This document shows, one piece after another, positions 18,240-26,228 of a stretch of DNA of 64,000 bases. How positions within the stretch are numbered: position 1 is the first letter of the stretch; each line of letters starts with the position of its first letter. The notes beneath the pieces are model-generated. The model did no database searches, was not told the origin of the DNA, and saw nothing but the letters and a program-made list of their open reading frames with translations. The stretch is from Anaerolineales bacterium UBA5195 (GTDB taxonomy: Bacteria; Chloroflexota; Anaerolineae; Anaerolineales; Villigracilaceae), in NCBI GenBank assembly GCA_002412925.1, contig DHVZ01000073.1:11553-75552 (forward strand), read 5' to 3'. The position numbers were made by a program, and so were the translations under genes.

Positions 18240-19244
18240 ATGATTTCCCTGCCGGCCCTGCTGGACTCGGCCCTCGCCGCGCGAGGGGGTTTTTTCGACG
18301 AAAGACACGAATCCGCCTTTCGTTTGTTTAACGGTTTCCTTGAGGGCTTCCCCGCCCTGAGCATCGACATCTATGCCCGCAGCGTTCTCCTGCACAACTA
18401 CGCCGAGGCCCCGGCTGACGGCCAGGCCGCTGGCGCGCAGCGCTGGGTTCTCGAAAAACTTCCCTGGGTGCGCTGCATCCTGGTCAAAACCCGCAACGGA
18501 CAATCTGACAGCGAAAAACGCGGCCAAATAACCTTCGGAACAACTCCCGACCGCAAAGTGAAGGAACGTGGCGTCTGGTATGCCATCGACCTGACAATGA
18601 ATCGGGACGCGAGTCTCTATTTGGATACGCGCAACTTGCGCGCCTGGGCGCTGGGTAACCTCGCTGGGAAAACCGTCCTGAACACGTTTGCGTATACGGG
18701 AAGCCTGGGCGTGGCGGCCAGGGCTGGCGGCGCGGCGCGCGTCGTCCAACTGGACCGCAACCGCGCATTTCTCAACGTGGCAAAAACTTCGTACACTCTG
18801 AATGGCTTCCCGCTCGACAAAAAAGATTTCATCGCTGAGGATTTTTTCCCCGTCGTCAGCCAATTAAAACGCACCGGTCAGACCTTCGACTGCGCCTTTC
18901 TCGACCCGCCTTTTTTCGCGGCCACTTCCAAGGGAACGGTCGATCTCGAAACTGGCAGCACCAAACTGATCAACAAAATTCGACCGCTGGTCAATAACGA
19001 CGGCTGGCTGGCGGTCATCAACAACGCCCTGTTCGTCAGCGGCAGGGACTACCTGGCTTCGCTGGAAGCCCTCTGCGCCGATGGGTATCTCAGCCTCGAA
19101 GAATTAATTCCTGTTCCCGAGGATAGTACTGGTTTCCCGCAGACCCGCGTTGGCAGTCTGCCGGTCGACCCAGCTCCTTTCAACCATTCTACGAAAATCG
19201 CCCTCCTGCGCGTAAGACGCAAACCTAAAGTACATCCGCGCTAA
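18240..19244 (+). CDS. Class I SAM-dependent RNA methyltransferase-like protein
   Basis: A 334-residue Rossmann methyltransferase related to the RlmI/RlmK group that methylates rRNA bases. Motif I is 'VLNTFAYTGSLGVAARAGG' and the catalytic motif IV is 'FLDPPFF'. The N-terminal part has the 'RLFNGFLEGFPALSIDIY' segment typical of this group. ATG 18240 is chosen because an extended -10 (TGGTACAAT, 18224-18232) ends 7 bp before it, placing transcription start at or next to the start codon (leaderless). The methylated base cannot be fixed from sequence. Confidence 0.88.
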   Translation: MISLPALLDSALAARGGFFDERHESAFRLFNGFLEGFPALSIDIYARSVLLHNYAEAPADGQAAGAQRWVLEKLPWVRCILVKTRNGQSDSEKRGQITFGTTPDRKVKERGVWYAIDLTMNRDASLYLDTRNLRAWALGNLAGKTVLNTFAYTGSLGVAARAGGAARVVQLDRNRAFLNVAKTSYTLNGFPLDKKDFIAEDFFPVVSQLKRTGQTFDCAFLDPPFFAATSKGTVDLETGSTKLINKIRPLVNNDGWLAVINNALFVSGRDYLASLEALCADGYLSLEELIPVPEDSTGFPQTRVGSLPVDPAPFNHSTKIALLRVRRKPKVHPR

Positions 19245-19536
19245 GAAAACTGGCTCTTGGGGAATCTTCGTGGGCAGATCCCGCGCGGAAAACCCTGGAG
19301 ACTTAGAAACTATAGGATGTACTTAGCCCAATTAGTCGTATAATATCTTCATAAAATAGGGGCCTTGAGTATCGTCTCCCCCCGGCCAAACGCTGCATTT
19401 CAGCGAAAATTCTGGAGGCCTTGCAACAGACTGCCATTTCCAAATCCGCCAGCCCTTTCATCGTCACAATTTGCGTTTTGTTTTCCAGGACAGCAGCGCG
19501 CAATTGATGACTCGGGGCATTCTAAAGGAGCCTTTC

Positions 19537-19941
19537 ATGGAACCTGGTCTGGTCATCACGGGCGTTACATTTGCCATCATCTGTCTTTCGCTGGTCTGCA
19601 CACTGACCATTACGGCAGCCGCCATTGCTATTCCAATCTTCATCCTCCGCAAAATGAGTGCAAATAATCGCCAACGTGCCGAAGAACTGGCCGCGGTGGG
19701 GGTTAAGGGCGAAGCGACCATTCTTGCTATCCAGGACACCGGTATGCGCATCAACGACAATCCGCGCGTTGCCATGGTATTGGAGGTCCACCTACCCAAC
19801 ATGCCAGCTTATCAAGTCCAGAAGACCATCACGATTTCGATTGTCCAACTGGCTCAAGTGCAGGTTGGAGCCATAGTCGGCGTCCTGGTTGACCCGTCTG
19901 CGCCGAATAACCCTGATAAAGTCGGGATCTTGCTCAGATAA
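19537..19941 (+). CDS. Small membrane protein with an OB-like tail
   Basis: A 134-residue protein with ATG 19537 preceded by AAAGGAG. One N-terminal membrane helix (about 5-33) is followed by a cytoplasmic beta-rich domain beginning 'GVKGEATILAIQDTGM' and ending 'VLVDPSAPNNPDKVGI'. This resembles the DUF3592-like domain found in many small membrane proteins. The function is unknown. The 290 bp upstream contain dispersed-repeat-like sequence but no gene. Confidence 0.75.
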   Translation: MEPGLVITGVTFAIICLSLVCTLTITAAAIAIPIFILRKMSANNRQRAEELAAVGVKGEATILAIQDTGMRINDNPRVAMVLEVHLPNMPAYQVQKTITISIVQLAQVQVGAIVGVLVDPSAPNNPDKVGILLR

Positions 19942-20024
19942 AATCAATCTCGCCTCGTCACCTTACAAACCTCGCGGGGCTTCTCCCCGGGATTTGTATT
20001 TCACGCGAAACGCCAACCATCAAC

Positions 20025-20072
20025 TATAATATTTACATGATCAACATTCTTTGGCATTCGCCAGAAAGCTGA
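20025..20072 (+). CDS. Possible leaderless 11-residue leader ORF
   Basis: TATAAT (20025-20030) lies 6 bp before ATG 20037, which opens an 11-codon frame (MINILWHSPES) ending at TGA 20070-20072, 3 bp before the next ATG at 20076. The spacing suggests a leaderless transcript whose first frame is translated and then re-initiates into the kinase-like gene, which lacks a good ribosome site. No convincing -35 is visible. The feature includes the -10 box; the ORF itself is 20037-20072. Confidence 0.35.
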   Translation, partial: YNIYMINILWHSPES

Positions 20073-20075
20073 AAA

Positions 20076-20888
20076 ATGGGCGTTCCTATTGAAATCCCCG
20101 CCGAAATACTGGAAGCTGCCGGCTTGACCCCTGAAGAAGTCAAGGTTGAACTGGCAATGCAGTTGTACAAACAAGGCCGCCTCAACCAGGAGCAGGCAAG
20201 AACCCTGGCGGGAGAAGCGCCCAGGCTTGAAAACCTGTTTCTGGTCAAGGAGCAAGCCGGGCATATCGACCTGGATGAATTCATCTCCTGGGCGGCTCAT
20301 GATTTCAAATCACCCCTCAACGCCATTATCGGCTTTACAAAAGTGGTCCTGAAAGGAATCGACGGCCCGGTTACCGAGCTTCAGGTAACAGATCTGACTT
20401 CTGCACACGTGAATGGACAACGCATGCTAGCGCTGACCAACAACCTGATCGACATGGCACGCCTGAACAACGGCGATCTCAAAATCGAAATAAATGACTA
20501 TAGCCTGATCCAGGTCATCTCTGAGGCAACCAATCGCTGGAAAACGCAAAATCCAGCCAAGGAACTCACCACACAGATCGATCTCCAGGAAACAGAAACC
20601 CGGCTGGATAGTGCGCGCATCCGGCAAGTCGTCAGCGGTTTGCTGACCTATGCCGGGAATCACGTCGCCGAGAATGGCACAATCTCCCTGCATGCGCACG
20701 AGGACAAGGCAAAATTCATTATCCAAATCGAAAGCACCGGTGAAAAAGCCAGGGATAAACTTGAGCTGGATCTGGCCATGCTTGGTTTCATTTGCCGCGG
20801 TTTGATCAACCTGCATGGCGGAAACCTGGAACTCGGAGAAGATACCGGCTCAGGCTTCAAATTAAGCTTTACCTTGCCAAAAACCTGA
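20076..20888 (+). CDS. UPF0175-like domain fused to a degenerate histidine kinase
   Basis: A 270-residue soluble protein. Residues about 3-65 ('IPAEILEAAGLTPEEVKVEL' and 'YKQGRLNQEQARTLAGEA') look like UPF0175, a small domain otherwise found in putative antitoxins. Residues about 85-150 are a HisKA dimerisation helix pair with an H-box 'AAHDFKSPLNAI'. The C-terminal HATPase_c-like part is incomplete: the N-box position reads 'SGLLTYAGNHVAE' and the G1 Asp-Gly motif reads 'IESTGE', so ATP binding is doubtful. It may act as a scaffold or phospho-transfer partner. No response regulator is adjacent. Confidence 0.7.
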   Translation: MGVPIEIPAEILEAAGLTPEEVKVELAMQLYKQGRLNQEQARTLAGEAPRLENLFLVKEQAGHIDLDEFISWAAHDFKSPLNAIIGFTKVVLKGIDGPVTELQVTDLTSAHVNGQRMLALTNNLIDMARLNNGDLKIEINDYSLIQVISEATNRWKTQNPAKELTTQIDLQETETRLDSARIRQVVSGLLTYAGNHVAENGTISLHAHEDKAKFIIQIESTGEKARDKLELDLAMLGFICRGLINLHGGNLELGEDTGSGFKLSFTLPKT

Positions 20889-21167
20889 TTTTCCAATTCT
20901 GGCTCTCTGGAATTTCTTTGGCAAGAATCCAAAATGCGGCAACTCTTCATCCCGTATGCCCATTAGGGCAGGCGGGAAAATCCGGGAGATCCAAAACTTG
21001 GTTCCAATTGAATTTGGTAATACAATGGTAGCCGTAAACTTGGGCGCGGAAAAGTTCCTTGAAAGGAGGCTTGGATCACAAAGCAGTGCATTACACTCTG
21101 ATCAACCTCACATTCAACCGTTCTCTTTCACTTCCCTAATTCTAAAACATAACTCTGGAGGTTTGTT

Positions 21168-21809
21168 ATGAACGTAGGTCGACGCATGTCACGCCAGGTG
21201 ATTACCGTTCTACCCGAGGAGCAGATCACCAATGCGCACAAGTTAATGGCGCAGGAAAAAATCCAACAACTGCCCGTCGTCAAAAATGGCAAGCTGGTTG
21301 GCCTGATTTCAGAAAGGGATATTATCAAGTCCTATCCGTCTTCGGCAACCACCCTGAGCGTCTGGGAAATCACTGCCCTGATTGAAAAGATCAAGGTCAA
21401 AGACATCATGATTAAAGAAGTCGTGACCGTCCATGAACAGGACTCGATTGAAAAAGCCGCCCGGCTGATGTACGATCACAAAATCGGCTCTTTGCCGGTT
21501 TTGAAGGGCGAAGACCTGGTCGGGATCATCACAGAAACGGATCTGTTCAACCTGATGTTGGAAATGCTGGGCGGCCGCCGGCCCGGAGTCCACTTCAGCG
21601 TTACGATGCCGTACCAACCCGGGCAGATTGCCAAATTGACCCAGGCCATCTACGAGAAAGGCGGCGACATCGCCGCGCTGAGCACCTTCGAGGGCGATAC
21701 CGCCTCAACCTTCATCATCAGCGCCAAAATCGCTGGGATTGAACAGGCAGACCTCGAGAAGTTGATTAAACCGCTGGTGATTGACCTGCTGGAAATCGGC
21801 ACAGATTAG
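21168..21809 (+). CDS. CBS-pair protein with C-terminal ACT-like domain
   Basis: A 213-residue protein with two CBS domains (residues about 5-60 and 75-135), which sense adenine nucleotides, and a C-terminal ACT-like domain (about 140-210) that often binds amino acids. The layout is that of AcuB-like regulators. GGAGG precedes the ATG. A terminator follows at 21834. The ligand and target are unknown; no partner enzyme is next to it. Confidence 0.88.
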   Translation: MNVGRRMSRQVITVLPEEQITNAHKLMAQEKIQQLPVVKNGKLVGLISERDIIKSYPSSATTLSVWEITALIEKIKVKDIMIKEVVTVHEQDSIEKAARLMYDHKIGSLPVLKGEDLVGIITETDLFNLMLEMLGGRRPGVHFSVTMPYQPGQIAKLTQAIYEKGGDIAALSTFEGDTASTFIISAKIAGIEQADLEKLIKPLVIDLLEIGTD

Positions 21810-21833
21810 AAAAAGCTCCAAGCTTGATCGACC

Positions 21834-21870
21834 TGCGGGCGGTCAGTGAGATCTGACTGCCCGCATTTTT
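21834..21870 (+). terminator. Terminator of the CBS-ACT gene
   Basis: A 13-bp stem with one mismatch (21834-21846 with 21853-21865), a 6-nt loop and TTTTT. Confidence 0.9.
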
Positions 21871-21929
21871 GGAGTCTTGCTACGGTAATTCCCGAGAAAT
21901 CAATAACTTACACTCAACGAAGGTATCCC

Positions 21930-22808
21930 ATGCTAAAAAGCGAATTCAACGGCTGGCCTACAACTATTTTGGAAAATAAATTCGTTCGACTCGAATTTAT
22001 GGCCACCTCTCCACGTATTGTGCGCTTCAATCCCGTCGGCAAACCCAATATGTTCGCTGACCTGGGAAACGAATCCCTGGATACTCCTTTCGGCGATTTC
22101 TACTTCCGCGGCGGGCACCGGCTCTGGCACTCGCCCGAAGCCATGCCGCGCACCTACATCCCGGATAACGAAGGCGCAACTGTCAGCCAAATCCCGGGTG
22201 GGGTGCGCCTCGATCAGCCAACCGAAGCCTGGACCCACATCGCCAAAAGTCTCGAAATCCGCCTGAACCCCGACCAGCCACAGGTCATCTTGCGGCACGA
22301 ACTGCGCAACGACGGCCCCTGGGAGGTGGAACTGGCCCCCTGGGCGTTAAGTATGTTTCGACTGGGCGGCGTGGGGATTTTCCCGCAGCCGGTCGGCAAT
22401 ACCGACCCCGCCGGATTATTGGCCAATCGTCAGATTTCCATCTGGCCTTATACCAAAGTGGACGACCCCAGGTTGGTCTGGCGCGACGACTGCCTCCTGA
22501 TCCGCGCCACCCCAAGCCTGCCGCCCATTAAAATCGGATATTTCAACCCACATGGCTGGCAGGCCTACTGGCTGGAAGGCGTTCTCTTTGTCAAACGCTT
22601 TGACTCGCTACCTGGTGCCACCTTCCCGGATGGCGGATGCAATACCGAGACCTATTGCAATCATAGATTCATCGAACTGGAGACCCTCGGCGCACTGGGC
22701 AAATTGCCCCCCGGAGAGACCGTCATCCATAACGAGACCTGGGAAGTCTATGACCGGCTGGACCAGCCCTTTATCCCGGCGGAAGTCGTCGAATTCCTGA
22801 ACAAATGA
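21930..22808 (+). CDS. Mutarotase-like / DUF4380-type protein
   Basis: A 292-residue protein starting at ATG 21930 (AAGG six bases upstream). It resembles the beta-sandwich fold of aldose epimerases, with 'LRHELRNDGPWEVELAPWAL' and 'GYFNPHGWQAYWL' segments, and is close to DUF4380. Such proteins bind or interconvert sugars. Its last codons overlap the start of an MFS transporter (ATGA), so the two are co-translated, and it opens a carbohydrate gene cluster. Confidence 0.75.
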   Translation: MLKSEFNGWPTTILENKFVRLEFMATSPRIVRFNPVGKPNMFADLGNESLDTPFGDFYFRGGHRLWHSPEAMPRTYIPDNEGATVSQIPGGVRLDQPTEAWTHIAKSLEIRLNPDQPQVILRHELRNDGPWEVELAPWALSMFRLGGVGIFPQPVGNTDPAGLLANRQISIWPYTKVDDPRLVWRDDCLLIRATPSLPPIKIGYFNPHGWQAYWLEGVLFVKRFDSLPGATFPDGGCNTETYCNHRFIELETLGALGKLPPGETVIHNETWEVYDRLDQPFIPAEVVEFLNK

Positions 22809-23977
22809 AACCAGCTTTTCATAGGGATCGTTTTACCTGGCTGGCCTACCTGCTTTTGGCCTTCTATGGTTATTTTCTCAACATCCTTGGCCCGATCACG
22901 CCTTTTCTCAAGGACGAGCTTCAGCTATCCTATACGGTCAGCAGTCTGCATTTCACGGCTTTCGCCGTCGGCATCCTGCTCATTGGTGTGGGCGGTCACA
23001 CAATCATTCAACAGCTTGGGCGCGGACGTTCGCTCTGGGTTGGAGCCATTGGCCTGAGCCTTGGCGCTCTGGTTTTGGTCGGTGGTCAAAGCCCGGTAGT
23101 CACCATTGGCGCATCCTTCTTGATGGGCCTGATCGGTTCCCTAATTCTGGTGATCATTCCCTCAACCCTTTCAGACTTGCATGGGAAACAACGCGCCATT
23201 GCTTTCTCGGAAGCCAATGTGATCGCATCGCTGGTTGCCACCGCCGCCCCATTGTTGGTCGGCTGGTTTGCACATATGGCTGGGGGCTGGAGATTAGCCT
23301 TGGGGATTGCGGCCGTCGTTCCGGTTTTGATGCGCGTCGGGTTTGGCAAGGTCACACCGCCCCAGGCGACCGCCTCGCCAGTGAATTCGACCCAAGAAAA
23401 AGAGACTCTCCCTGCCCAGTTCTGGATTTACTGGGTGGCGATTGTTCTGGCTGTCTCAACGGAATTCTGCATGATTTCCTGGAGCGCCGATTACCTGGAA
23501 AACAGCCTTGGAATGGTCAAGGCCAATGCGGCTCAAGCCGTCAGTCTGTTCCTGGTCGCCATGATTCTTGGCCGCCTGGCCGGGAGCCGCCTGGTGCTGA
23601 CATTCTCTCCTCATCAGCTGGTGACCCTGTCCATCCTGGTGGCAGGCATAGGTTTTCTGATCTTCTGGCTGGGCGGGACCGCCCTGCTGGGTATGAGCGG
23701 ACTTTTTATCACCGGCCTGGGAATTGCCAATTTCTACCCGCTGACTCTTTCGATGGCCATGGCCGCCGCCGGAGCCAAGACCGTCAAAGCCAGCGCCCGC
23801 GCCACTCTCGCTTCCGGCACGGCCATCCTGGCACTGCCGCTAATCCTTGGGCGGTTGGCAGATTTTGTCGGCATCTGGCAGGCTTATAGTGTGATGATTT
23901 TTCTCCTGGTTGGCATTCTCCTGATCACCCAATTGGCCGAAAACAAAACGCGAGTACGCATCTCCGCAACGGAGTAA
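22805..23977 (+). CDS. MFS transporter
   Basis: A 390-residue inner-membrane protein with about 12 hydrophobic segments and the relaxed N-terminal MFS pattern. Its start codon overlaps the stop of the mutarotase-like gene. With the neighbouring ROK kinase it probably imports or exports a sugar. No residue pattern fixes the substrate. Confidence 0.9.
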   Translation: MKPAFHRDRFTWLAYLLLAFYGYFLNILGPITPFLKDELQLSYTVSSLHFTAFAVGILLIGVGGHTIIQQLGRGRSLWVGAIGLSLGALVLVGGQSPVVTIGASFLMGLIGSLILVIIPSTLSDLHGKQRAIAFSEANVIASLVATAAPLLVGWFAHMAGGWRLALGIAAVVPVLMRVGFGKVTPPQATASPVNSTQEKETLPAQFWIYWVAIVLAVSTEFCMISWSADYLENSLGMVKANAAQAVSLFLVAMILGRLAGSRLVLTFSPHQLVTLSILVAGIGFLIFWLGGTALLGMSGLFITGLGIANFYPLTLSMAMAAAGAKTVKASARATLASGTAILALPLILGRLADFVGIWQAYSVMIFLLVGILLITQLAENKTRVRISATE

Positions 23978-24025
23978 CCCATCGCGAGAACATTCGCAGA
24001 TAAATTAAGCTTTGGCGCAATCGCA

Positions 24026-24058
24026 ATATCGCCCAATGGATTCCCCATTGGGCGATAT
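24026..24058. promoter_or_regulatory. 14-bp inverted repeat before the ROK kinase
   Basis: ATATCGCCCAATGG (24026-24039) and its exact complement (24045-24058) are separated by 5 bp. There is no T run, so an operator or processing hairpin is as likely as a terminator for the upstream MFS gene. It is 50 bp before the ROK start. Confidence 0.5.
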
Positions 24059-24108
24059 AATTGACAAACTGTCATCATACAGAAAACCTTTTATACGAGG
24101 CTGGTATC

Positions 24109-25146
24109 ATGAATTCAAAGCAAGTTTACATTGGCACAGATAGCGGCGCGACTACCTCCAAAATCGGAGCGGTCTGGACCGACGGCACCGCTGTTTCGAC
24201 AAAACTGCTCCAACGCCGGACAAATACCCAGTTGGGAACCGAGGCAGTCGTCCAAAGCTGGGTGGAAGCAGTCAGCGAGTACCTGGCCCAAAACGAACTA
24301 ACTTGGGATCAGGTCCAGGGCGTCGGCCTGGCCATCCCAGGCCCATTCCAACGCTACGGCATCCTCGACCATTCTGCCAACCTGCCGCTCTCATTTACTG
24401 GCTGGGAAGTCCACCGGGATTACAGCAGCGCGCTCTCCGAACGCGCCGGGCGGGCCATCCCGGTCGTGGTTGGGAACGATGGCAACCTGGGTGGCGTGGC
24501 CGAAGCCCAACACGTGCGCGGCAAGAGCAACAGCTCGGTGCTGATGCTGGCTCCAGGCTCCGGGCTGGGCGCAGCCTTCATCGACAACCAGGGTCTGCCG
24601 CTGGATGGCGATACCCTGGCCGGTGTGGAGGGCGGACACATGCCCGCGCCACTCCACCTACTGGGCGGGATCAAACCCTACCCCTGCGGCTGTGGCCGAG
24701 ACTGGGGCTGTGTCGAAGTTTATACAACCATCTCCGGGCTACCTTATCTACTGGCCGAAAAATTGGGAAAATTCCCTGAGCATGAACTGGCTCGCTCCAC
24801 TGCGCCGATCAAGGAAAGAGTCCTGGCCTTACGCGGCTTGGCCCAAAAAGGTGACCCGCTGGCAACCGAGATTTTTGATTTTCAGGCCAGGGCCCTCGGG
24901 CTGCACGTCGCCAACCTGGTGATCGCCTTCGACCCGACCTTCGTGGTCATTGGCGGCGGCCTGATGGATCCGGAAAGCACGACTGAAGCTTTCCGCAAAC
25001 GCTACCTGGAGATCGTCGACGCTTCCGGGCGGCCCTACATGTGGCCTTACCAGCGCACAAACGTCACCATCGTTCCCGCCGCCTTGGGCGACCTTTCCCA
25101 GGCCATCGGCGCGGCGCTGGTGGCATTGTACAAAGCCCGCTCATAA
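24109..25146 (+). CDS. ROK-family sugar kinase
   Basis: A 345-residue kinase with ATP-binding 'GTDSGATTSKIG', catalytic-region 'VVGNDGNLGGVAEAQH' and the ROK zinc-binding cluster 'CGCGRDWGC' preceded by a conserved His in 'EGGHMP'. ROK enzymes phosphorylate glucose, mannose, fructose or N-acetyl sugars. ATG 24109 follows a weak GAGG site. The gene ends 15 bp before a strong bidirectional terminator. Confidence 0.92.
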   Translation: MNSKQVYIGTDSGATTSKIGAVWTDGTAVSTKLLQRRTNTQLGTEAVVQSWVEAVSEYLAQNELTWDQVQGVGLAIPGPFQRYGILDHSANLPLSFTGWEVHRDYSSALSERAGRAIPVVVGNDGNLGGVAEAQHVRGKSNSSVLMLAPGSGLGAAFIDNQGLPLDGDTLAGVEGGHMPAPLHLLGGIKPYPCGCGRDWGCVEVYTTISGLPYLLAEKLGKFPEHELARSTAPIKERVLALRGLAQKGDPLATEIFDFQARALGLHVANLVIAFDPTFVVIGGGLMDPESTTEAFRKRYLEIVDASGRPYMWPYQRTNVTIVPAALGDLSQAIGAALVALYKARS

Positions 25147-25160
25147 CTACTGCACAATGC

Positions 25161-25192
25161 AAAAAGCCCGGCCAAATCGCGCCGGGCTTTTT
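25161..25192. terminator. Bidirectional terminator
   Basis: A perfect 12-bp stem AAAAAGCCCGGC (25161-25172) with 25181-25192 and an 8-nt loop. It has A and T tracts on the two sides and serves the convergent ROK and PIG-L genes. Confidence 0.95.
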
Positions 25193-25248
25193 GATTCAAT
25201 TTTCTCGCTGGGCGAAAGCCATTGTAAAAATGCAATGGACTGCAAAAA

Positions 25249-25285
25249 TACCCTTCGACTACGCTACCGCTCCGCTCAGGGCGAT
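25249..25285. repeat. Dispersed palindromic repeat, CCCTTCGAC type
   Basis: Between the terminator and the PIG-L stop, CCCTTCGACTACGCTACCGC is followed by CCGCTCAGGG. This resembles the widespread CCTTCGAC...GCTCAGG intergenic repeats; another relative lies at 61376-61395. Non-coding. Confidence 0.5.
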
Positions 25286-25288
25286 ATG

Positions 25289-26137
25289 TTAGCTCAATTT
25301 GTTGACTCGCGCGGCCACATCCTCGGCGAATTTCTGGATCTGGGCCAGGATAAAGGCTTTCGGGTCGAGGCTGTCATCCGTAATCAGCAGAGACAAATCC
25401 ATGCCGTAGGAAAGACCGAGAGTTTCATCCACGCCATGCGACTCGGCATAGGTCGCATTGGCTTTGCGGCGACCCATCGAAGCCAGGTCATAGCGCTTGC
25501 CGCCACAGATTTGCGAATCAAAGACACCTAGCAGTGCGGCTTGCAGGTTTTCGTGTTTGGTAACATCGAAATTGACTTTCTCGCTGTCCACCATCCAATC
25601 CAGGTTGCGCCAGACCTCGCAGCCGTAAAGTTTCTCGGGGCGTTCGGCCTTGGGCAGGCGGCGGATGGCGGCGATCACCTTGAGCGCTACGCCAACGTGG
25701 GTATCGTGCTTGTCGGCCAGGTTGTGGGTATAAACGAACTGCGGTTTGGTCGCTTTCAACAGGGCGAGAATATCTTCCACACTGCGTTGATCCTGGCCAT
25801 CCTTGATGAACTTGCTGGGATAATCGAACATGACCTGGGCCGCATATTCACCAACAAAAGCCGCCTTGAACTGTTCCTTGAAGCGCACGCGGCGCATGGC
25901 TTCATCAGTGTAATCCTTGTAAAGGTCATCGCGCGGCGAACCGCGTCCATCGGTGACGACCACGCCGGTAAACCAGAACTGCTCCTGCTGGAAACAGCTC
26001 AGGATGGGTTCGGCGGCCATGATTTCGATGTCATCCTGGTGGGCAGCCAGGCACAGGTGGGTCGTGCGGGCCAGGGCTGCCTGCACAGGCAAACCATCGG
26101 GGATATAAATTTCTGCGGTCTCGAGATTGAATTTCAT
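25289..26137 (-). CDS. PIG-L/LmbE-family deacetylase
   Basis: A 282-residue protein with the family zinc motif as 'AHQDD' (residues about 32-36) and a second metal His in 'HDTHVGV'. Members remove acetyl groups from N-acetylglucosamine-type sugars. Its place between a ROK kinase and a ROK-like protein suggests amino-sugar catabolism, for example deacetylation of an N-acetylhexosamine (inference). Confidence 0.88.
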   Translation of the reverse strand: MKFNLETAEIYIPDGLPVQAALARTTHLCLAAHQDDIEIMAAEPILSCFQQEQFWFTGVVVTDGRGSPRDDLYKDYTDEAMRRVRFKEQFKAAFVGEYAAQVMFDYPSKFIKDGQDQRSVEDILALLKATKPQFVYTHNLADKHDTHVGVALKVIAAIRRLPKAERPEKLYGCEVWRNLDWMVDSEKVNFDVTKHENLQAALLGVFDSQICGGKRYDLASMGRRKANATYAESHGVDETLGLSYGMDLSLLITDDSLDPKAFILAQIQKFAEDVAARVNKLS

Positions 26138-26159
26138 CTTTACTCCTGTAAAAAAACCT

Positions 26160-26222
26160 ATCGCAAAGTCGCAGAGACGCGAAGGAAATTATAAAACCTG
26201 GCGAACTTGGCGTCTTGGCGGT
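26160..26222. repeat. Dispersed intergenic repeat, CGCAAAG type
   Basis: The spacer between the PIG-L and ROK-like genes holds TCGCAAAGTCGCAGAGACGC and CTTGGCGTCTTGGCGG. These resemble the scattered CGCAAAGACGCAGAG / CTTGGCGTCTTGGCG repeats seen in many bacterial genomes. It probably forms a long imperfect stem and is not coding. Confidence 0.5.
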
Positions 26223-26228
26223 AAAGCC

